From the NCBI GenBank assembly GCA_963825685.1, contig CAWGUD010000006.1:1-64000 (forward strand): 64,000 nucleotides of DNA. Reading direction: 5' to 3'. This stretch comes from JAOUEA01 sp963825685 (GTDB taxonomy: Bacteria > Actinomycetota > UBA4738 > HRBIN12). The translations under genes were made by a program, and so were the position numbers. This document shows, in pieces, positions 50,569-58,356 of this stretch; the first letter of the stretch is position 1, and each line of letters opens with the position of its first letter. The notes beneath the pieces are model-generated. The model was not told the DNA's origin. It was given only the letters and a program-made list of their open reading frames with translations, and did not search any database.

Positions 50569-50940
50569 ATGAAGTGCCCCCTCTGCGACGTGCCGATGCG
50601 GGAAGTGAACCGCCGAGGTGTCCAGATCGATATCTGTCCCGAATGCAAGGGTGTCTGGCTCGACCGCGGCGAGCTCGAGAAGCTGATCGAGGTGAGCGAG
50701 CAGGAAGTCGCATACGAACGCACGCGCGGCTCGCGTGGCGACGATGATGATGACGACGATGACGATGACCGCCGGCGCTTCTTCGGTGGCAGTGGTGACA
50801 GCTACTTCGGAAGCAGCGGTGACCGTGCTCGCCGGAGTTCGAGTGGTCGCTACATCGACGACCGGGGCCGCCCCGTACAGCCGAAGAAGAAGAAGAACTG
50901 GTTCTCGCAGATGATGGAGAACGTCGGCGGCGACGATTAG
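50569..50940 (+). CDS. TFIIB-type zinc ribbon protein with acidic and basic tail
   Basis: 123 residues. KCPLCDVPM and IDICPECKGVWLDRGELEKL supply four Cys (3, 6, 23, 26), the zf-TFIIB family. A run of ten Asp follows (about 58-67), then an Arg/Gly/Ser-rich region and KKKKNWFSQMMENVGGDD. GGGAG precedes the ATG and TAAGAT at about 50,520 may be its -10 box. Function unknown; likely cytoplasmic. Confidence 0.88.
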   Translation: MKCPLCDVPMREVNRRGVQIDICPECKGVWLDRGELEKLIEVSEQEVAYERTRGSRGDDDDDDDDDDRRRFFGGSGDSYFGSSGDRARRSSSGRYIDDRGRPVQPKKKKNWFSQMMENVGGDD

Positions 50941-51020
50941 CCTCGACGCCCCTCGCTGGAGCCATCGTCGCCGGGGCCGTAGGATCCGCTTCGCATCCCC
51001 GACACGGATGATCGAGAGGA

Positions 51021-52119
51021 ATGGACGTGGGTACCTACCGCATCCTCGTGCTCCCCGGCGACGGTATCGGCCCTGAAGTAACCGCCGAGGGCGTCCGCGC
51101 CCTCGAGGCGGTCGGCAAGCGCTTCGGGCACACCTTCGAGACCAGCGAAGACCTCGTCGGCGGGGCGGCGATCGACGTGCACGGCATCGCGCTGCGCCAG
51201 GAAACCATCGATGCGGCCCTCGCCTCGCACGCCGTGCTATGGGGCGCGGTCGGCGGCCCGCAGTGGGATGACCCCCGCGCGAGCGTCCGGCCGGAGCAGG
51301 CCATCCTCGGCATCCGCGCCGCGCTCGGACTGTGGGCGAACCTCCGCCCCGCCGTCGTCGACGACGCGCTCGCCGACTCCTCGACGATCAAGGCCGAGAC
51401 ACTGCGCGGCGTCGACATCCTCGTCATCCGCGAGCTGACCAGCGGCATCTACTTCGGCAAGCCGCAGGAGCGTCGCGTCGTCGAATGGCCGCCGCGAGGC
51501 CGTCGACACGATGTACTACAACGAGGACGAGGTCGCGCGCGTCGCGCACCTCGGCTTCCAGCTCGCGCGTGGCCGCAAGAACAAGGTCACGAGCGTCGAC
51601 AAGGCGAACGTGCTCGACTCGTCACGCCTGTGGCGCGAGGTGGTGGCCGAAGTGCGGCCCGAGTACCCCGATGTCGAGTTCGAGAACGTGCTCGTGGACG
51701 CGATGGCGATGCACATCATCCGCCGCCCGTCCGCGTTCGACGTGGTGATCACGGAGAACCTCTTCGGCGACATCCTCACCGACGAAGCCTCGATGCTCGC
51801 GGGCTCGCTCGGCATGCTGCCGTCGGCGTCCCTCGGCTCGATGCGCGAGGACGGCACCGGCCTCGGCCTGTACGAGCCGATCCACGGCTCCGCCCCGGAC
51901 ATCGCCGGCAAGGGCATCGCCAACCCCACCGGCATGCTGCGCTGTACCGCCATGCTGCTGCGCCATTCGCTCGGCCTGACCGAGGAGGCCGCCGCCCTCG
52001 AGGCAGCGGTCGACGCCGTCATCGCCTCGGGCCTGCGCACCGCCGACATCGCGGGTCCTGGCGAGCCCACCGTGACGACGAACCAGATGGCCGACGCGGT
52101 GCTGGAGCGGCTGGGGTAA
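51021..52119 (+). CDS. leuB: 3-isopropylmalate dehydrogenase, one frameshift
   Basis: NAD-dependent oxidative decarboxylase of leucine synthesis, also able to act on the citramalate route. RILVLPGDGIGPEVTAEGVR, GAVGGPQWDDP, LGLWANLRPA, IRELTSGIYFGKPQER, then after a slip near 51,490 MYYNEDEVARVAHLGFQLAR, DKANVLDSSRLWREV, ENLFGDILTDEASMLAGSLG. About 366 codons. Lies 3 kb from leuD on the same strand, separated by three unrelated genes. Confidence 0.96.
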
Positions 52120-52134
52120 CGGAAGCAGTCGTGT

Positions 52135-52169
52135 CCCTCGCTCACCCTGAGCCTCTCGAAGGGCGAGCG
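52135..52169. repeat. Single diverged copy of the dispersed REP-like repeat
   Basis: CTCGCTCACCCTGAGCCTCT followed by CGAAGGGCGAGCG; shares CCTGAGCCT[GC]TCGAAGG with the copies at 27627 and, inverted, at 48093. Confidence 0.65.
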
Positions 52170-52204
52170 TTCTCCAGTACGAAGCCGCGAACTCATCCGG
52201 CGTG

Positions 52205-53275
52205 TCAGGAGTCCTCGATCGCCACGCTCCGCGGCGCATAGCGCGTCGCGCGTCCGCTCCCCTGCCGTTCGAGGTGGCCCGCGGCCACGAGCCAGTTCAG
52301 GTCGGACACCGCCGTCGCGGCGGAGACACCAGCCTCGGTGGCGTACTCGCGGCTGGTCACCGTACCGAACAGCGACGCGAACGTGAGCGCGGTCGTCAGA
52401 CGGTCGCGCTGGGCGGCGTCGCCCACCACGGCCAGCGCCTCGGCATCAAGCTGCTGACGCGACGCCTCCTCGATCCGGGCGTCGGCCTGCCGGAGCAGCC
52501 CTTCGAGGAACCAGCGCGCCCACTCGGTGTAGTCGGCCTGCTGCCCGGGGTACTTCGCCCCGAAAAGCCGCAACGCCGCGTAGTACGACTGCACGTCGCT
52601 GCCGAAGACCTGCTCTGCGCTCACGAAGCCGCGCAGCCACCAGCCGCCTCGATACATCAGGAACGAGGTGAGCGCGCGGCCGGTGCGGCCGTTGCCGTCA
52701 TCGAACGGGTGGATGTTGATGAACTCGGCGTGCGCGACTGAAGCGAGGACGAGTGTGTGCGTCCCCGGTGGGCTCGCCTCGCCGATCCACGCCAGCAGGT
52801 CGTCCATGAGCGGGCCGACGTCCTCGGGGGCCGGCGGCATGTAGATCGTCTGGCCGGCGTGGCGGACGGCGTTCTGCTTCGTGCGGTACTGCCCCGTCGT
52901 GCCGTAGTGGTCGACGTCGCGCAGGATGAGGAAGTGCAGCGCGCGCAGCAGCCCCGCATCGAGGCCGGCGCTGAGCTTCTGGTCCCCCGCGACCTGCGAG
53001 GCGAACTGGACCGCGTCGCGATAGTTGAGGTTCTCGATCTCGGCGACGTCCGTCCGGCGGTCCGGCCGCGCGAAGGCCTCGCGGACCTCCTGCTCAGTCA
53101 TCGGGTTGCCCTCGATGCGGGTGGACATGTGGGCGCCGCGCGCCTCGGTGATGCGCCGCAACCAGCGGGCGAGGAGCGGCGGCACGTCGAGTGCCTCGAT
53201 GAGCTGGCGTCGCTCCTCGAGGTCCGCGAGTAGGGGCCGCAGCGGCGCGAGGTCGATGCGCGGCTCGAACGTCAT
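52205..53275 (-). CDS. Fic-family AMP-transferase-like protein with built-in inhibitory motif and C-terminal winged helix
   Basis: 356 residues, intact. Active-site loop HPFDDGNGRTGR at 189-200 matches HPFx(D/E)GNGRxGR. An upstream helix carries STRIEG (51-56), the (S/T)xxxE(G/N) autoinhibitory motif of class II Fic proteins. The C-terminal 80 residues (LTTALTFASLFGTVTSREYA then TEAGVSAATAVSDLNWLVAA) read as a winged helix. Likely modifies a protein with AMP and regulates its own gene. TATAAT lies 7 bases before the ATG, so the mRNA should be leaderless. Confidence 0.92.
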   Translation of the reverse strand: MTFEPRIDLAPLRPLLADLEERRQLIEALDVPPLLARWLRRITEARGAHMSTRIEGNPMTEQEVREAFARPDRRTDVAEIENLNYRDAVQFASQVAGDQKLSAGLDAGLLRALHFLILRDVDHYGTTGQYRTKQNAVRHAGQTIYMPPAPEDVGPLMDDLLAWIGEASPPGTHTLVLASVAHAEFINIHPFDDGNGRTGRALTSFLMYRGGWWLRGFVSAEQVFGSDVQSYYAALRLFGAKYPGQQADYTEWARWFLEGLLRQADARIEEASRQQLDAEALAVVGDAAQRDRLTTALTFASLFGTVTSREYATEAGVSAATAVSDLNWLVAAGHLERQGSGRATRYAPRSVAIEDS

Positions 53276-53281
53276 ACGTCG

Positions 53282-53326
53282 ATTATACGATTAATCGACC
53301 AGTTTGTTGGAGTGTTCGATTAATCG
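53282..53326 (-). promoter_or_regulatory. Fic promoter with two perfect palindromic operators
   Basis: TATAAT at 53282-53287 (minus strand). CGATTAATCG, a perfect 10-bp palindrome, occurs at 53288-53297 immediately upstream of the -10 box and again at 53317-53326, 29 bases apart centre to centre. No good -35 hexamer. The positions fit repression, probably by the Fic protein's own winged helix. Confidence 0.7.
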
Positions 53327-53361
53327 AGGGATCGGCAACTCAACAAATCGAGGCGCTGACG

Positions 53362-53514
53362 CTATGCCTCGGTGAGGCGCGGATTGAGCTTCGCGTCCCG
53401 TGCGGCGTACTGGGCGATGATTTGCTCTGATGCGGCAAGGACCTCGTCGAACGGGATCCGGCCGAGCTCGTACTCACGGTACACGTCCCGAATCCGGGGA
53501 ATATCGCTCCTCAT
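53362..53514 (-). CDS. 50-residue protein, second gene of a two-gene unit
   Basis: MRSDIPRIRDVYREYELGRI, then PFDEVLAASEQIIAQYAARD, ending LTEA: fully helical in appearance and charged. Its ATG overlaps the stop of the 96-codon ORF upstream (ATGA). It ends 87 bases before the Fic start on the same strand, so it could be expressed with Fic, although Fic has its own promoter. Size, charge and coupling resemble antitoxin-like regulators; no family recognised. Confidence 0.5.
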   Translation of the reverse strand: MRSDIPRIRDVYREYELGRIPFDEVLAASEQIIAQYAARDAKLNPRLTEA

Positions 53515-53801
53515 TCGCGTGTTCTTCCTTTCGCCATGAGAGCTTCACTCGCGGCTCGTAGAACGTGGCCAGAACCAGTGCCGTGGATCGAGCTCATGCA
53601 CTGTCCAGGCGCGAATCCTGACTGGGAGACAGCGAGCGAGCTGAGCCTCGTCGTGCCTTCAAGACCCTCGAGATCCTGTTGTAGGAACAGCGTTGCCAGG
53701 CGTGCCCGCGCATGCTCGTAACCACAGTCCAGCTCTTGCTCGACCGCGTAACTACATACATCGCAGAGCTCGGGATCAGGTTCGCGATGATAGTCGAGCA
53801 C
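53511..53801 (-). CDS. 96-residue unknown protein, first gene of a two-gene unit
   Basis: GTG start, then LDYHREPDPELCDVCSYAVE, QELDCGYEHARARLATLFLQ, a middle SSLAVSQSGFAPGQCMSS and ending KGRTRE. Several Cys and acidic residues in the first 35. Translationally coupled with the 50-residue ORF. No family recognised, and the reading frame is supported mainly by the overlap and by the plausible composition. Could be a toxin-like partner; that is speculation. Confidence 0.4.
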   Translation of the reverse strand: MLDYHREPDPELCDVCSYAVEQELDCGYEHARARLATLFLQQDLEGLEGTTRLSSLAVSQSGFAPGQCMSSIHGTGSGHVLRAASEALMAKGRTRE

Positions 53802-53886
53802 TCCGACTCCCTCGCCGCAGCACGAACTGTATCAGACCATATGTACGCGAAGGCAAGTGAACAATTACAGATATTCGCCTGCGTCG

Positions 53887-53916
53887 TTGCACTGCCGTCC
53901 GCCACGTTCCTACAAT
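53887..53916 (+). promoter_or_regulatory. Sigma70-type promoter for the cimA leader
   Basis: TTGCAC (53887-53892), 18-bp spacer, TACAAT (53911-53916), then 9 bases ending GTT and an ATG at 53926. Spacer length and -10-to-ATG distance are identical to those before ilvB. Confidence 0.65.
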
Positions 53917-53925
53917 GGACGAGTT

Positions 53926-54009
53926 ATGACATCGGTCGAGCAGCACTCAGAACAGGCGGTAACAGTCGCCCGGCCCTCGCGGCCGGCGGCCTCGATTATC
54001 GCGCTCTAA
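53926..54009 (+). CDS. Putative cimA leader peptide, 27 residues, ending Ser-Ile-Ile-Ala-Leu
   Basis: ATG ACA TCG GTC... ending GCC TCG ATT ATC GCG CTC TAA (ASIIAL). The two adjacent Ile codons near the stop fit control by isoleucine, the product of the citramalate pathway. A CCGGCC-CTCGC-GGCCGG hairpin lies within the coding part just before them. No Shine-Dalgarno; predicted leaderless. cimA starts 97 bases after the stop. Two Ile codons alone are weak evidence; the matching promoter geometry with the ilvB leader is what makes it credible. Confidence 0.5.
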   Translation: MTSVEQHSEQAVTVARPSRPAASIIAL

Positions 54010-54106
54010 TACGTACCTACGAACACCCTTTGCAGTCCCGACCGGCAACGGCGCATCGCGGCGGTAGCCTCGATGACTGCGACCGAGTAGAAGCGCGAGT
54101 GACCTG

Positions 54107-55724
54107 ATGACCGACCCCACGAACGTACTCCTCTATGACACCACGCTCCGCGACGGCCTCGGCATGGAGGGGCTCTCCCTCTCGCTCGAGGAGAAGCTCA
54201 CGATCGTGCAGAAGCTCGATGACCTCGGTGTCCACTACATCGAGGGGGGCTATCCCGGTTCGAATCCGAAGGACGCGGAGTTCTTCCAGCGCGCCCGCGC
54301 CATCGAGCTGAAGCACGCGCGGCTCGTGGCGTTCGGTTCGACACGCCGAGCCGGTGGCCCCACCGACACCGACCCGGCGTTGACCGCTGTGCTCAACGCC
54401 GAGACGCCCGTCGTGACCCTCGTCGGGAAGTCCTCCGCCGCGCAGGTGCGCGATGTCCTCGAGACGACCGAGGAAGAGAACATCGCGATGATCTCGGACT
54501 CTGTCCGCTTCCTGCACGAGCGCGGCCGCGAGGTGGTTTTCGACGCCGAGCACTTCTTCGATGGCTACGCCGCCGACCCCGCCTACGCCATCGCGACGCT
54601 GCGCGCGGCGGCCGGCGCGGGCGCCAGCACCGTGACGCTCTGCGACACGAACGGCGGGGCGATGCCGGACGCCATCGTCCGAGGTGTCGCGGCCGCTACC
54701 GAGGCGGTGCAGTGCGCCGTCGGCATCCACTGCCACAACGACGCGGAGCTGGCTGTAGCCAACACGCTGCTCGCCGTGCAGGCGGGCGCTACGCAGGTAC
54801 AGGCGTGTCTGAACGGCTGGGGCGAGCGCTGCGGCAACGCCAACATCGTCACGGTGATCGCCAACCTCAAGCTCAAGCTTGGCATCGGGGTCGTGAGCGA
54901 CGAGCAGCTTGGGCGGCTGACCGAGATCTCGCACTTCGCCTCGGAGCTCGCGAACCTGGCGCCGAACCCGCAGCAACCGTACGTCGGCACAGCCGCCTTC
55001 GCGCACAAGGCGGGGCTGCATGTCGCGGCGATCACGAAGATCGGCGGGCTCCTACACGCACATCGACCCGCTTGCCGTCGGGAACATCGAGCGCGTGCTC
55101 GTATCCGAGCTGGCGGGCCGCCGCAACATCCTCGAGAAGCTGCGCGAGCAGGGCGCCGGCCTTGACCTGACCGATGCGCAGGCACGCACGGTCCTCGAAC
55201 GGGTCAAGGAGCAGGAAGCGCGCGGCTTCCAGTTCGAGTCCGCCGAGGCGTCGTTCGAGCTGCTGGTGCTCCGCTCGCTCGAGGGCTATGTCGCGCCGTT
55301 CGCGCTCGAGGACTTCCTCATCGTGGAGCGGCGCCGCCACCTCGATGCCGCCGGCCTTGCACCGGCCGCGAACGGCGACAGCGAGATGCAGGCCGAGGCA
55401 ATGGTGAAAGTCCGCGTCGGCGAGCTGCTGGCGCAGACGGCCGCTGATGGCAACGGCCCCGTCTCGGCCCTCGATGCTGCAGTGCGCCGCGCGCTGGGCG
55501 AGACGTACCCGCTGCTCGAACGCGTGCGCCTCACGGACTACAAGGTGCGCATCATCAACTCGGGCGGCGGCGCCGACGCGGCCGTCCGCGTCCTGGTGGA
55601 GTCGAGCGACGGACTGCACCTCTGGCGCACTGTCGGCGCCTCCACGGATGTCATCGAAGCGTCATGGCTCGCGCTGCAGGACGCATACGAGTACTGGATC
55701 CGCCACTGGGGCAACGAACGTTGA
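54107..55724 (+). CDS. cimA: (R)-citramalate synthase, one frameshift
   Basis: Condenses acetyl-CoA with pyruvate, giving a threonine-independent route to 2-oxobutyrate and isoleucine. LYDTTLRDGLGMEGLSLSLE, YIEGGYPGSNPKDAEFF (the GGxPGSNPKD loop typical of CimA rather than LeuA), TLCDTNGGAMP, VGIHCHNDAELAVANTLLAV, NGWGERCGNANI, then after an extra G at 55,046-55,048 SYTHIDPLAVGNIERVLVSE and a C-terminal regulatory domain (VKVRVGELLAQTAADGNGPV). About 539 codons. LeuCD and LeuB, which complete the route, are encoded at 46-52 kb. Confidence 0.94.
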
Positions 55725-55734
55725 CGCTGTCCGT

Positions 55735-56121
55735 CTAGCGGATCAGCACGATCGGCACGCCCACATCGAGGTCGCGCCATGCGCGGTCGGCCGTCAACAC
55801 CGACGCACCGAGCCGCCTCGCCAGTGCGAGACACGCACGGTCGCCGAGCGAGAGCCCGGCGGGCCGCGTGTGCTGGCGAAGCAGGCCAGCATCGAATGCC
55901 GCGTCCTCATCGAACGAGATGATCTCGATGCCCCATGGAGCGACGGAGGCGCGGATGCCTTCGTCGCTCCAACCACCATCGATGAGCTTCGAGACAACCT
56001 CTGCTAAGTTCACCGTGCCGATTGCAGCCTCCTCGGTGAGGGCGTCCTTCACCTGGGTGGCACCTGGCTCGTTATTGACGACGGCAAGCAGTGCGGAAGC
56101 ATCGAGGATCCAGTCACTCAC
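55735..56121 (-). CDS. VapC-type PIN-domain toxin (RNase)
   Basis: 128 residues from GTG 56121. Acidic PIN residues: Asp7 in ILDASALLAVV, Glu41 in TVNLAEVVSKL, then LSLGDRACLALARRLGASVL with Asp and the terminal LTADRAW Asp. Metal-dependent ribonuclease, usually acting on tRNA or rRNA. Its start overlaps the antitoxin stop by 8 bases, as is usual in vapBC pairs. Confidence 0.9.
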   Translation of the reverse strand: MSDWILDASALLAVVNNEPGATQVKDALTEEAAIGTVNLAEVVSKLIDGGWSDEGIRASVAPWGIEIISFDEDAAFDAGLLRQHTRPAGLSLGDRACLALARRLGASVLTADRAWRDLDVGVPIVLIR

Positions 56122-56392
56122 GCTCGGCTTCCGCTCGCCGCTCGGCAATAAGTTCGTCCACGAGTGAGCGACCAGACGGGTTGTACTTCGCCGACAACTC
56201 ACGCATTCGGTGCACAGCCGCGGTTGGAGTGATCACTCGGATCTCTCCATTCTCGACGAGCAGTGTCACACGCCCACCTGGCTTCATCTCGACCGCATCG
56301 CGCATTTCTTTAGGGACGAGCAAGCGCCCTTGGAGGTCGACTCGCACTATCGCCCGTTCAGATGCCAGGAACATGGCCCTATCCAATCTCAT
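56114..56392 (-). CDS. AbrB-type antitoxin of the VapBC pair
   Basis: 92 residues. SpoVT/AbrB swapped-hairpin domain: RAIVRVDLQGRLLVPKEMRD, then GGRVTLLVENGEIRVITP, followed by an acidic helical tail (LVDELIAERRAEAERE) that would occupy the toxin's active site. ATG at 56392 or 56374. Probably autoregulates the operon. Confidence 0.9.
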   Translation of the reverse strand: MRLDRAMFLASERAIVRVDLQGRLLVPKEMRDAVEMKPGGRVTLLVENGEIRVITPTAAVHRMRELSAKYNPSGRSLVDELIAERRAEAERE

Positions 56393-56500
56393 CGCTTTTG
56401 GTGATTATCTTCAGATTACCATAGAGTGCGTCGCGCTCGTGGTAGCGCCCCAGCGCCGAGGGCATAATGTGACGAAGGCAAGCGCGAACGGAGGCAATCG

Positions 56501-57151
56501 ATGAACGAGGTCGCGGAGGGCACACAGACGGAGCGCGCGTCGATCATCATCGTCTCGGACTTTGTCTGTCCGTGGTGCTACGTGGGGCACATGGAAGTCG
56601 AGCGACTGCGAGAGAAGTACGCCATCGATGTGCACTGGTCGCCGTTTCTCCTCGACCCGACCGTGCCCCCGGAGGGCCGCCCGCAGCAGCGCCATACGAA
56701 GGACGGCGACCCGCCGACTCCGCTCGAGGAGCGCGGGCAGAGCCTCGGCATCACCTTCACGCGCGGACGCACGTTCCGCCCGAACTCACACCTCGCGCTT
56801 GAGACCGCGATGTATGCCGAGGACCTTGGCATCGACCACACACCGCTGGAGAAGGCGCTGTACTATGCGCACTTCGAAGCACTCGAGGACATTGGCGACA
56901 TCGATACGCTGGTGCGCATCGGCTCCGAGAGCGGCATGGACGCCGCCGAGCTTCGCAACGTCCTCGAGACGCGGCGCTACCGCGAGTCGGTCGACGAGGC
57001 AATCGCGTGGGCTCAGCAGATTGGCGTGACCGCTGTGCCGACGTTCATCCTCGATGGCCGTCAGGGCATCGTGGGCGCGCAGGAGCAGGCTGCGTTCGAG
57101 CGCGTCCTCGAGTCACTCGGCCACGCACCGGAGGCAGACCCGGTCGTGTAG
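56501..57151 (+). CDS. DsbA-family (FrnE-like) thiol oxidoreductase
   Basis: 216 residues, intact. Thioredoxin-fold start IIIVSDFVCPWCYVGHMEVE with CPWC at 23-26, cytoplasmic (no signal), helical insertion, and a C-terminal TAVPTFILDGRQGIVGAQ with the cis-Pro loop. FrnE-type DsbA proteins act in polyketide and stress contexts; the partner here is unknown. Divergent from the vapBC unit. Confidence 0.92.
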   Translation: MNEVAEGTQTERASIIIVSDFVCPWCYVGHMEVERLREKYAIDVHWSPFLLDPTVPPEGRPQQRHTKDGDPPTPLEERGQSLGITFTRGRTFRPNSHLALETAMYAEDLGIDHTPLEKALYYAHFEALEDIGDIDTLVRIGSESGMDAAELRNVLETRRYRESVDEAIAWAQQIGVTAVPTFILDGRQGIVGAQEQAAFERVLESLGHAPEADPVV

Positions 57152-57152
57152 C

Positions 57153-57305
57153 GTCAGGCGATCGAGGGATAGTCCATCCCGATATGCCTCTCGTCCTCGA
57201 AGCGGCGGTACCGCTCGTCGGAACCCGAGGATATCTCGATAGACGTAGTCGTTTTCCTCACCAAGCCGCGGCGCGTGCCAGCGTAGCTCGACACGAGGGG
57301 AGCTG
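57153..57305 (-). pseudogene. 3' fragment of a CaiB/BaiF-type CoA-transferase
   Basis: Reads ELRWHAPRLGEENDYVYRDI, LG, then after a slip SDERYRRFEDERHIGMDYPS, IA and a stop at 57153. This is the extreme C-terminus of family III CoA-transferases. Upstream similarity stops at about 57,305 where a different gene fragment begins on the other strand. Confidence 0.7.
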
Positions 57306-57315
57306 GTCATCCTAC

Positions 57316-57603
57316 CGGGGTGGCGCGAACGCTGAAGAGACGATCTCCGGCTACGCGAAGTGGCACACTTGGGCCCGCCCGGCGTCCTATGACACCGCGA
57401 CGCAATTTCAGCGCTACATGTACAAGTACAGCTACATCGACGCCCGCTGGGTCGCGAAACCGGCGAATCTGTTCGACAACGACATCCCCATCCCACATGC
57501 GGCGTGTTATCTCCTGACCACTTCGGAACGTGCGAAGGACTTGGCGCAGAAGCCGGTCCGCATCATCAAGCACGCTTCCGACCGCTTTAAGGGTCCGCAG
57601 TGT
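57316..57603 (+). pseudogene. Internal fragment of a thiolase (SCPx/lipid-transfer type)
   Basis: YAKWHTWARPASYDTATQFQ, RYMYKYSYI, then LFDNDIPIPHAACYLLTTSE, RAKDLAQKPVRII. The last part is the thiolase motif in which the substrate-binding domain meets the second half. The N-terminal catalytic Cys region and the C-terminal His/Cys are both missing. No start codon applies. Confidence 0.6.
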
Positions 57604-57684
57604 GACCGCAACACTCGAGGAGTGCGAGGAGTCGACAGCCCCGCTCGACGCCCGGCGATTAGGCACGGACTCACGCGATGAGTA

Positions 57685-57715
57685 CGAATGGCCCGCTCGA
57701 TGAGCGGGCCATTCG
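57685..57715. terminator. Perfect 14-bp hairpin before pncA
   Basis: CGAATGGCCCGCTC, loop GAT, GAGCGGGCCATTCG. Located after the thiolase fragment, 54 bases before pncA. Not followed by a U-tract. Confidence 0.6.
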
Positions 57716-57768
57716 CGTTCCACAGCATATGCCGGTTCGGCGCGTCGATTCCTCGGTACACTGGGCCG

Positions 57769-58356
57769 ATGACCGAGTACGACTCCCGCACCGCGCTCCT
57801 CGTCGTCGATGTGCAGAACGACTTCGCCGACCCGGCCGGCGCGCTCTACGTCCGCGGGGGCGAGGGCATCGTCCCGATCGTGAACGGCGAGGTGGAACGC
57901 GCGACCGAGGCGGGCTCCCTGGTCGTGTACACACAGGACTGGCATCCCTCGCGCACGCCGCACTTCGAGCAGGACGGCGGCGTGTGGCCAGTGCACTGTG
58001 TGCACGACACGTGGGGCGCGGACTTCCACGCCGACCTCCATGTCGTCGAGGCGCCGATCATCCGCAAGGGTTCGGGCGGCGAGGATGGCTATTCAGCGTT
58101 CTCGGTGCGTGACCCGCGGACGTCGGAACGCTCGGCGACGGTGCTCGCCGACATGCTGCGCGAGCGCGGCATCGAGCGCGTGGTGATCGCCGGGCTTGCG
58201 ACCGACTACTGCGTGAAAGAGACGGGCCTTGATGCGGCGCGTCTCGGCCTCGACGCGACGGTCCTCCTCGACGCGGTGCGCGCGGTCGAGCTCATCCCCG
58301 GCGACGGCGAGCGCGCGCTCGAGGCGCTGCGCGCCGCTGGCGTACACAGCGAGTGA
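57769..58356 (+). CDS. pncA: Nicotinamidase
   Basis: 195 residues, intact. Hydrolyses nicotinamide to nicotinate. Catalytic triad Asp14 (LLVVDVQNDF), Lys100 (IIRKGSGGEDGYSAF) and Cys148 (GLATDYCVKETGLDA); metal-site residues in TQDWHPSRTPHF. The stop overlaps the start of pncB (GTGA), so the two salvage steps are coupled. Confidence 0.95.
   Translation: MTEYDSRTALLVVDVQNDFADPAGALYVRGGEGIVPIVNGEVERATEAGSLVVYTQDWHPSRTPHFEQDGGVWPVHCVHDTWGADFHADLHVVEAPIIRKGSGGEDGYSAFSVRDPRTSERSATVLADMLRERGIERVVIAGLATDYCVKETGLDAARLGLDATVLLDAVRAVELIPGDGERALEALRAAGVHSE

Noticed and set aside
57307..58041. A 244-codon minus-strand ORF opposite the thiolase remnant and pncA
   Set aside because: Antisense to pncA, whose catalytic residues are all in place; no support on the minus strand beyond the CaiB fragment.
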